Shown here one piece after another: positions 55,705-64,000 of a DNA stretch of 64,000 nucleotides. The DNA lies in the NCBI GenBank assembly GCA_029990175.1, contig JARKIP010000053.1:17130001-17194000 (forward strand). Reading direction: 5' to 3'. Made by a program: the position numbers and the translations under genes. The stretch's first letter is position 1; each line of letters begins with the position of its first letter. The DNA is from Petunia secreta (Eukaryota > Streptophyta > Magnoliopsida > Solanales > Solanaceae). The notes beneath the pieces were generated by a model. It worked only from the letters and a program-made list of their open reading frames with translations. It had not been told where the DNA came from and did not search any database.

Positions 55705-58700
55705 TCTTCTCAAGTTGTTTCCTTACTTGCTCATGGAGTTGCTTCTATCTCTTGAGCTCTCACCTTGGCATCTAAGCTTAAGACAACATCACTAGACAAA
55801 GGCGTAAGATCCAAGGGGGCAAGGGGATTAAAGCCATACACAACCTCAAAAAGTGTCATGCAAGTAGATGTGTGCATGGTCCTATTATAAGCAAATTCAA
55901 TCAAAGGTAGATATTCCTCCCAAGAAGCTAGTTTTCCTTTAAATATTGCTCTAAGCATGGCACCCAAGGTTCTATTGACAACCTCGGTTTGGCCATCGAT
56001 TTGGGGGTGGCAAGAAGTAGAGAACAACAACTTAGTGCCAAGCCTCCCCCTAAGCTCCTCCCAAGAATGACTAAGGAACTTGGGATCCCTATCACTAACA
56101 ATAGTTTTTGGGACCCCATGCAATTTAAGCACATTGTCAACAAACAAATTGGCTATGTGAAATGCATCATCAACCTTGTGACATGGAATGAAATGAGCAA
56201 TTTTAGAAAATCTATCAACAAGCACAAAAATGCTATCTTTTCCCCTTTTGGTCCTAGGAAATCCAAGGACAAAATCCATAGAAATGTCAAGCCAAGGACA
56301 TAAGGGAATGGGGAGGGGTGAGTACAAATCATGTGGAAGTAGCTTTGACTTGGCTTGCCTATACTCCAAGCATTGGCCACACACTCTCACAACATCCACC
56401 CTCATTTTGGGCCAATAAAATTGCTCCTTAAGAATCTCCATGGTCTTGCCCACTCCAAAATGCCCCATTAGTCCCCCACTATGTGCCTCTCTCACTAGCA
56501 ACTCCCTCCAAGATGAACTAGGCACACACAACTTCCCATTCCTAAACAAGAAGCCATCGAACTTGTGAAACCTCTTTTTCTCCACATCACCACTAAGTTC
56601 CTCCTCACCACACATTCGATTGATTCTTCTACCCCTTTCCTCTACTTCACAATAGGCATAAAGTTCTCCAAACTCCGGATCATTAACATACATCTCCTTC
56701 ATACTCTCAAAACCCATGAGTTTGGATCCCAAGGTATTCAACAACAATTGCCTTCTTGATTGAAGCACAAACTTTCTTGACAAGGCATCCGCCACCACAT
56801 TCTCTTTCCCCTTTTTATAATGGACGACATAAGGAAAAGTCTCAAGAAACTCCACCCATTTGGCATGTCTCATATTCAATTTCGCTTGGGGTTTGAGGTG
56901 CTTTAAGGATTGGTGGTCGGTTCTAATAACAAATTCTTTAGACCAAAGGTAATGTTGCCAATGAGCCAATGCCCTCACCAAGGAATACAACTCTTTGTCA
57001 TAAGTGGAATATTTAGTGGTTTCTCCCTTGAGTTTCTCACTAAAATAGGAAATAGGCTTTTGTTCTTGCATCAACACGGCCCCAATGCCTACCCCACTAG
57101 CATCACATTCAATCTCAAAGGTCTTATCAAAGTTTGGAAATTGAAGAAGAGGTGTGGAACTAAGGACTTCCTTCAATTTTGCAAAAGCCTCTTCTTGCTC
57201 TTTCCCCCACACAAACGCCTCATCCTTCCTTATCACTTCGGTCAATGGTGCGGCAATAGTGCTAAATCCTCTCACAAACCTCCTATAAAAGCTAGCCAAC
57301 CTATGAAAACTCCTCACATCACCAATGCTTTTAGGAGTGGGCCAATCTCTAATGGCCTACACCTTAGCCTCATCTACTTCCACGCCATTTGCACTCACCA
57401 CAAAATCAAGGAAAACAACTTTCTCAACACAAAAAGAGCGCTTTTTCAAATTAGCAAACAATTGTTCCTTCTCAAGACATCAAACACTTGTTTCAAATGA
57501 TTAGCATACTCATCAATGGATTTGCTATAGATAAGGATGTCATCAAAGTAAACTACAAAAAATTTTCCAATGAAAGATTTGAGCACATGATTCATCAACC
57601 TCATGAAGGTTAAAGGAGCATTGGACAAGCCAAAAGGCATGACAAGCCATTCATAAAGACCAAAGTTAGTCTTAAAGGCCGTCTTCTACTCATCACCCGG
57701 TTTCATCCAGATTTGGTCCACTCCTCAAATCAATTTTAGAGAACACACAAGATCCACATAACTCATCAAGCATATCATATAACCTAGAAATAGGATGACG
57801 ATACTTTACCGTAATCTTGTTGATGGCTCTACAATCCACACACATGCGTCAAGTCCCATCTTTCTTTGGCACTAGGATGACCGGGACCGCACATGGGCTC
57901 AAGCTTTCTTGCACAAGTTCTCTCCCAAGCAACTCCTCCACTTGTTTTTGGAGTTCTTTGGTAGCTTCCGGATTGCTTCTATAAGCGGACTTGTTGGGTA
58001 ATTGGGACCCGGAACAAGGTCCATTTGATTCTCAATGTCTCTTAGTGGTGTCAACCCACTAGGCAACTCCTCGGGGAAGATGTCTTCATAACCTTGCAAA
58101 AGAGAAGAAATAGAACTAGGCAAAGAAGGGGTTAGTTCGTTAGTAAGCAAAACATGTTCCTTGTGTAGGAGAAGAATCATGGGTGCTCCTTCATCTACAT
58201 CTCTCAAACACTCCTTCCTAGACAAGAACAAGTTCACTCCCTCTTTTGTTTCCTCACTCTTTTGAATAACAACTCCCACTCTCCCTTCCTCCACAACTCC
58301 TTCTTTCTTTTCTTTTTCTCTTTTCAACTTCAACTCCCTCATCTTCCTATAACCCTCACTCACTTGCGCCGGGGTCAATGGTTGAGAACAAACTTCTGAC
58401 CCCCTACTTCCAAGGCAAACCTATTAGTTTTGCCATCATGCCTTGCCAAGCGGTCATATTGCCAAGGCCTACCAAGCAAGGTATGACAAGCTTGCATAGG
58501 AACTACATCAAATAAAAGCTCATCATGGTAGTCCCCAATCTTGAATTTAATCAAGGCTTGCTTGGTTACCTTTAGTTCACCACACTCATTCAACCATTGG
58601 AGTTTGTAAGATTGTGGACGCTTTCTAGTGGGTAGTTTGAGTTGCTCAATCAAAGTGATGCTCACCACGTTGACACTACTACCACTATCAATAATTAAAG

Positions 58701-60222
58701 AGCAAGTAGTTCGTTGAACCTTACAATATGCATGGAACAAATTCTCCCTTTGGCTGGACTCCTCCTTCACTTGCACCCCCATTATTCTTCTCACCATAAG
58801 AGTAGCATATACATCTTCTAATTGCTCACCCTCCAACGGCTCCTCATTAAAATCATCGTCACATGGCATACCCCTACCTATCTCCTCATCATCACTACCT
58901 CCCGTTTCATGGCCTCCATCACCCAAAGCAATAATAGTCCTCCTATTGGGACAATCTCTCATCATGTGGCCACGACCATTACACTTATAACATTTAATGT
59001 TAGATAAACTTTCAAGTTTAGCTTTATTGCCTCCCGCCCTGGGCTCCTCTTTGGGCTTGGTTCTTTCAAAGTTGCCCTTGAACTCCCGCTTGGACTCCTT
59101 AGCTTTATCCCATGGGGTATAAGTCTTCACATTATCCTTTCCTTTGTTCCAAGTGGAAGGGATGTTTTTGGCCTTGTAAGACTTGTCTAACTTGATCCCT
59201 TTCTCCACCTTGAGAGCCGCTTGGAATGCATCATTCAAGCTTTCAAACCGGTGCAATTCCATTGGAGAAGAGATCTCCCTATTCAAACCTCCACCAAACT
59301 TTGGTATGAGAGACCGGTCACCATCTAGCACGTTGGCCCTTGTCCTAGTCTTCTCAAATTCATCAAAATACTCCACCACGCTCTTGGTTCCTTGTCTCAA
59401 ATTGTAGAACTTTTTGATTAATTTATCCTCATTGTTTGGAGGTAGAAACGAAGCCTCCATCATGGCTTTCAAATCCGCCCAACCCCCATTGGCAATGAGC
59501 CCTTATGTTTCCCTTTGTCTTCGCTTGGACTCCCACCAAGTAGAAGCATAGTTTTCAAATTGGGTGATGGCATACTTCACCTTTGTAGCATCTTGGACGT
59601 TGTTTGTTTGAAAGATTCTCTCCATCTTGACCATCCACTCCAAGTACTCATCCGGATCACTCTCACCTTGGAAGGTAGGTAGGTTGACCTTGATAGTGTT
59701 CACCCCTTATCTTCATCATGATGCCTCCATTGTCCACTATAACCTCCGTGGTCAGAGTAGTCCTCATCACGATCCACCCTCCCTTGGTAACCTCCCCCAA
59801 ATCGACCGCCTCGACCCCTAGCTCCCCCTCGACGGGCATCCCCCGGGTACTGAAATGGGTCATTGTCATAGTTCTCATGCTCATGAAAAGCCTCATTTTC
59901 AAGTGGCCTTGGAGTGTCATCCCTTAGTTGTTCATTTCTTGGGAGATCATGAGTGGGATCCCTTGCTTGTGGAGTGACATTTAGAGAATAGGTATCTTGG
60001 ACCACCATGTGAGAGTAGCGGTCATTGGCCCGAGAGATTTGGCTTGGTCCATCACCCGCACCCCACGGTTGGAGGTGTGCCAACCACTTGCTTACCCATT
60101 TCCCGAAGGTTATCCTTCCGAGATAGCTCATCAACCGTCTCCCTCATTGAATTCACACTTGCCACCAAGGCTTGGAGCATGGTTTTAACTTCCATGTCCA
60201 CTTGGACTTCTTTTTGAGCCAT

Positions 60223-61228
60223 CGTACCTACAAACAATTAAACAAACAAAGTTAGTAGAAAGAGTCCCCACCGAGTCGTTCCCTAAGTGTTTACAAATTG
60301 ATCGATTCACTCGTGTTTGTACTCAACGTTCGGCTTTTACTCACTCTAATACTCTCACCACACTTTCCTTTTTCCACTCTTGGCTATTGTAAGTTTGTTC
60401 TTCGCACACTAAATCCGACTTGACAATCAAACTCAAGCTAATTCGGGATTGAAAGGAATTGTTGTGACAAGAAACGGATAATTGAAACTGACGAAAGCAA
60501 TTAAGGAAAGTTTAAAGAAAGGGAGGAAAGAAAGGCACGAATCGAATTGGCACGAATCAGATTCTGAATTGGATGAAATTTTATTTGTGTTCTAGAAACT
60601 CACTGTTCTTGATGCTGAAATTGGGTTCCGGTTGATTGAAAACTATTACGAGGCTGTTGCGAACAATCTGTCTAAGAATCTTTTTTTCTGGAAATTGTTG
60701 TTCAACGCAATCGCGTGAGTTCGTCGCGTTCGCGAAGGCTTTGCTGGTGGTACTGTCGCGATCGCGTAGGACTGTTGCGATCGTGTAGGTCTTTTAATTA
60801 CTGGCCTGCGATATAGCGCTGGATGTGGCGCGATCGCGTAAGCTTCTGGGTTTGAAGCAGAACCCGATTTTTAAACCCACTTTTCAACTTGAATCTTCAC
60901 AAACCACTGTGTTTTTGCTCCAAATTTGACATTTATACTCCTTATTGGTCCGTGAACAAACCCCATTAGTTGAATCTTCAATATCAACAACCAAATTCAA
61001 AAGCCCCAATTTCTTGATGAAGAACCCTAAATTTTCAATCCTTCAATTCAGCATCAAATTATTGTTGTTTGATCAATTCCTTTTTGGAGTAGTTTCTAGA
61101 CAACAATATCTTCAATTGGTAACAAAAATTTCACCCAAAAGAAATCTAATCCTAAGACTCATATTTTTTTTTTTTTTGATTTTATGAACAAAATTGGGTT
61201 AGTGATTGTTAAAGCAAACACTAATCCA
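60223..61228 (-). other. gypsy-2 leader with palindromes and splice-acceptor-like end
   Basis: Five degenerate CGCGATCGCG words lie at about 60706-60840. At the gag end, reading on the minus strand, TACTAAC (60257-60251) is followed about 22 nt later by TTTGTAG and then GTACGATGG. This is the same layout as in gypsy-1. No coding content. Confidence 0.6.
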
Positions 61229-61240
61229 GCTCTGATACCA
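61229..61240 (-). other. gypsy-2 PBS, initiator tRNA-Met
   Basis: TGGTATCAGAGC on the minus strand, two bases inside the 5' LTR border. Confidence 0.9.
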
Positions 61241-61242
61241 AA

Positions 61243-62008
61243 TGATATGAAAATTAAAGACACAAAATTAAAAGAACAAGAATTAAAGAAAGACCCAACT
61301 TGATTAGAGAAGAATTAAAGAAGTAAATTAGGAAAATTAGCCTAAATTACTCCCTTAATGACCTAAACAAGAGAACCAATTCTATTTTATCCTCAATTAG
61401 CTAAGACTAATTGCAAATCAAGGATTAATAGTGTGCTAAAGCAAATAAGCTTAGCCAAATTCCTCACTTTGTCAAATGTCATAAAAAACTAACTACACTA
61501 ATGACCAAAGTAGTTTATATAGTGTGGCACATTTTCCTTAATTACCCTTAACAATGGGCCTTCAAGTCATTAGCTACTATTGGGCTTTTTGATCCTCATC
61601 TCAGTGCGATCACGCAGTAACGGTCGCTATCGCGCTGAGCAATAAATCATAGCCTCGCGATCGCGGCTATGGTCACGCGATCGTGCAGGCGAAGGATTTC
61701 AACCAGCCTCTTGCGCGATCACGTCTGTGGACGCGTGATCGTGCTTCATTGCCTTTTCATCTTCTGCGATCGGGTCTAGCTGCCCGCGATCGCGTAGGTC
61801 TTCTTTCTGGCCCTTCGCGATCGCGTCTGTGCACTCGCGATCGCGATGAGTATTTTCAATTCCAGAGGCAGTGAGCATGCAGAATTGCCCTGAAACCTCC
61901 AACACTTGCTCAATCAACTCCAGTTGTGCGAACATAGCCCGTAGCTGTTGCAACTCCCGTGCTTGGCTTCTTGTGAATGGTTTGGCAGAGCGTCGGGTTG
62001 CATCACTT
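61243..62008 (-). repeat. gypsy-2 5' LTR
   Basis: 766 bp. A TATATAAA box lies near 61514-61521 on the minus strand. A cluster of about ten CGCGATCGCG-type palindromes spans 61604-61850. The pol-continuing frame with PFTRSQAREL is open from the LTR start to 61699. Confidence 0.92.
61604..61850. repeat. Cluster of ~10 CGCGATCGCG palindromes in gypsy-2 LTR
   Basis: Variants include GCGATCACGC, CTCGCGATCGCGGC, CACGCGATCGTGC, GCGCGATCACG, CGCGTGATCGTGC, CCGCGATCGCG, TTCGCGATCGCG and CTCGCGATCGCGATG. Variants differ mainly by C-to-T or G-to-A, as expected from methylated CpG decay. The matching 3' LTR positions are more degraded. Confidence 0.85.
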
Positions 62009-62214
62009 TTTACAATTTTTGCTACTCTTCTTGGGGCGGAGCTTAGCGCTATAAATTCCACAAAATACAGAACAAAATTCTATTCAATTTTAAGCTTCAA
62101 TTCGTAAAAAAAATCCAACTCCATTACTACACCTAAAATATGTCTCGAACACTAATCAACATGACACAATCAAGCAATCAAACACGATGAGAACCAAATT
62201 AGAAAATCTATATT

Positions 62215-62352
62215 TTGAAGAGCGATGTAGCAAGTCTGAAAGAAGAAATGAAAAAGGTAGATGAAGAATTTTGGAATTTACATAACAATGTTGACAAAGT
62301 ACTCGAACAAATCCAAGTGATGGTACTGATCACGCCCAAATATGCCCTATAA
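62215..62352 (+). pseudogene. Coiled-coil coding fragment of an unidentified retroelement protein
   Basis: Open frame from 62215 to TAA at 62350-62352 reads a heptad-like stretch (VASLKEEMKKVDEEFWNLHN, VDKVLEQIQ) and then VMVLITPKYAL, the last part coming from LTR-like sequence starting at 62321. Upstream the frame is lost. Such C-terminal coiled coils occur in some plant retroelement proteins; the family is not certain. Confidence 0.4.
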
Positions 62353-64000
62353 AAAGGACTAACAGCCGCGACAAATATACCTCGATACTTAAACTCTCGA
62401 GGTCGAGCGCCACAGAGAACACTCAAAATTTAGTTGCTAGTCTAAGTAAATTATCTATTCGATTAACTTATCAAGGTTTTATTTTAAGTAGGTTTTGTAT
62501 GAATAACTAAGTAACAAGAAATTAAATAGCTAAGTAGTAGAGAATAAGATTAATTAAAGAGATTAAAAACTCAGAATTGATCTACCTGAATCAACAATGC
62601 ATTAATGAATTCAACTCACTTCTTTCTATTGAATAATTGCTCCAAATTCACAACTATTTGCTTCCGTATAATAATTTCAATGTCCAGTAATTAATTTCTC
62701 AATTAATTAATGAAGATATAAAGGACTACAACAATGGTTCATAATAGGGATTAATGGTTACAATTCACCTTTTTGACAACCTAAGTAATGCCTTTGTTTT
62801 AGGTTGAAATATTGCTAAGTGTTTAACCATAACTTATGAATCTTAAATGCACCAGACTAAAGGGGACGATCGACTGGGGGCCCTTCCAATCAATAGAAAA
62901 CAAAGCATAAATACTTAAATAGAAAGAATATCAAGTTTCATTCATTAAAGTGAATATTTATACTCCCTCCGTCCCAATTTATGTGGCACCATTTCCTTTT
63001 TTGTTTGTCCCAAAATAAGTGGCACCTTTCCTTATTTGACAACTATTTAATGCATCATCTCTATTTTACCCTTGTTGGGCCCTACATACTTTTAAACCTA
63101 CCAACAACTTTTTTATTACTCAAATCTTCTCTCTCTTACTTTTTCAAGGGTAAAATTGATATTTAACAAGGTCAACCTCTATTTTCTTAAACTCCGTGCC
63201 CGGTCAAATGGTGCCACATAAATTGGGACGGAGGGAGTAACATATAAGTATTGGAGTATTCCAATCAAACATAGAATGCGTGATTTAACCACTCATATTC
63301 ATGATCAAGTCAATGAAATAACCTCAAACATGTAAAAATACAGAAAAGATGATGGGTTGATGAGAAAAAGCCTTGAATCTTGATCTTTCTTCTTCCTTGC
63401 CTCCTTTGGGTGTAAATTATGCCAAAAGTCCCATCTAATTAGATTTCATGGATGTATTTATAATGCACGAACTGATATAGGACGAACCGATCCTTGTAAA
63501 ATCTGTGTGGAACTCGGTCTTGGCCAAAATAGAACGTGCACGACGTGCTACATGCATCGCCTTCTTCATTTTTGAGAATTCTGAGTAAATAGTGTTATGT
63601 ATTTTTCTACAATGCCACAAGGCGTGTGGCCATACAGCGTCCTACACGCTGTGTAGCATGGCGTGCACTTCATAATTTCAGCAGTTTTGTCCTTTCTGCT
63701 CATTCGGTCTTTGTTCGTATGATCCTCGGGCTTCTACTTAGACTTTAAAACCATTAATTACAATCAAATATGCTCTAGAAATGCTCCATCTCAACAGTGT
63801 AATTCCTACACAATAAACCACACCAAATGAAAGAAATTTCATACAAAATAACGAAAGTAAAAGCATAAACACAAGGTGAAACTAGGAGAAATATAACTAT
63901 ATCTAGCATTGTATTAGGTGCTTACATGACGTATAAACAACGTTGACTAACCAATATCATCAACAAATCTAGTTTACCACGACTCACCAAATTAGTGCTA
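62321..64000 (+). mobile_element. LTR-like sequence of another retroelement, running off the window
   Basis: It starts TGGTACTGATCACGCCCAAA, resembling the ACTGATCACGCCCAA starts of some plant LTRs. It includes a CTATAAAAAGGACT box near 62347 and later CTTCTACTTAGACTTTAAAA and AAATGCTCCATCTC words reminiscent of gypsy-type LTR ends. The second LTR or the end is not in the window, so identity rests on resemblance only. It contains a Stowaway MITE. Confidence 0.4.
62963..63237. mobile_element. Stowaway-type MITE
   Basis: Ends CTCCCTCCGTCCCAATTTAT and, inverted, the same sequence without mismatch over 20 bases, continuing GTGGCACC. TA flanks at 62961-62962 and 63238-63239 are the TSD. Length is 275 bp. 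Confidence 0.93.

Larger units (their letters stand above)
50049..60222 (-). pseudogene. gypsy-2 gag-pol, broken and split
   Basis: The start is ATG at 60222 (MAQKEVQ). Gag shifts frame near 60070, resumes with an RGGARGRGGRFGGG stretch, and contains TWWES near 59535 followed by a stop at about 59503. The next segment has the zink-knuckle CYKCNGRGHMMRDC (about 59000) and protease LIIDSGSS (about 58690). RT carries FVVYFDDILIYS (about 57560) but is broken by several shifts and a TAG near 57358. RNase H (CDASG, ALSRK) and integrase (PWLDISMDF, SDRDPKF, GQTEVVNR) are readable from 57317 to about 55750, where another shift occurs. After the nested element, the integrase C-terminus resumes at 50346 with GDWVWVHFRKDRFP and DGPFQVL and ends in PFTRIQAREL, encoded by the LTR. 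It cannot produce a functional polyprotein. Confidence 0.92.
49292..62008 (-). mobile_element. Ty3/gypsy element (gypsy-2), decayed, split by nested element
   Basis: LTRs lie at 61243-62008 (5') and 49292-50048 (3'), both TGATGCAACCCG...TTCATATCA on the minus strand, and the outer flanks carry a perfect 5-bp TSD CTTTT (49287-49291, 62009-62013). It has an initiator tRNA-Met PBS, a leader, a broken gag-pol and a PPT. A 5353-bp element with its own TSD interrupts pol at 50352-55704. Without it gypsy-2 is about 7.4 kb. The LTR pair shows many C/T and G/A differences, plus small indels, so it is older than the nested element. Confidence 0.93.

Overview
This is plant nuclear DNA, most likely from a solanaceous species. 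The evidence is one intron-rich housekeeping gene with GT-AG introns in a sea of plant transposable elements, including an Au-type SINE fragment, a tRNA-derived SINE and two Ty3/gypsy families whose primer sites match plant initiator tRNA-Met. No bacterial-type genes, rRNA or CRISPR are present. The only intact host gene I can support is RPN1, the PSMD2-type non-ATPase subunit of the 26S proteasome (24064-36856, + strand, 25 coding exons, 889 aa).

Layout, left to right. 232-4712: a very long LTR with no recognisable internal region (Tat/Ogre-like ends). 5036-6965: a degenerate tandem array of hairpin-forming units joined to a dispersed repeat whose second copy lies inverted at 47440-48420. 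7804-16327: gypsy-1, a Ty3/gypsy element with an open gag-pol frame. Its 3' LTR stops after 70 bp and is replaced by an inverted copy of its own 5' LTR, leader and gag start, so the locus could fold into a hairpin of about 1.47 kb. 17548-19699: a Mutator-like element (MULE) with a broken DUF1985-type gene and a Tourist MITE in that gene's intron. 21113-23842: a non-autonomous Helitron ending 221 bp before the RPN1 start codon. 24064-36856: RPN1, whose introns hold pieces of three LINEs, a complete SINE with its target-site duplication, and an Au SINE fragment. 38274-40394: MITEs, one nested in another. 41751-45879: a second long LTR, opposite in strand to the first, set in a G-rich array. 49292-62008: gypsy-2 (- strand), decayed, and split by a younger non-autonomous LTR element (50352-55704). 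That element has near-identical LTRs, a perfect 5-bp TSD and one uninterrupted 811-codon frame unlike gag or pol. 62215-64000: a coiled-coil coding scrap running into another LTR-like sequence at the right edge.

How the parts relate. RPN1 works alone; the rest are mobile elements with their own histories. The three gypsy-like elements share PBS and PPT layout, a 35-bp block before the 3' LTR is almost identical between gypsy-1 and the non-autonomous element, and both gypsy families carry clusters of short GC palindromes in the LTR and again in the leader. This suggests a helper/parasite relation and shared RNA-level signals. The most interesting loci are the 811-codon non-autonomous element, the gypsy-1 fold-back locus, which resembles natural hairpin silencers of transposons, and the palindrome clusters. 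Everything here was read by eye; no database search was run.
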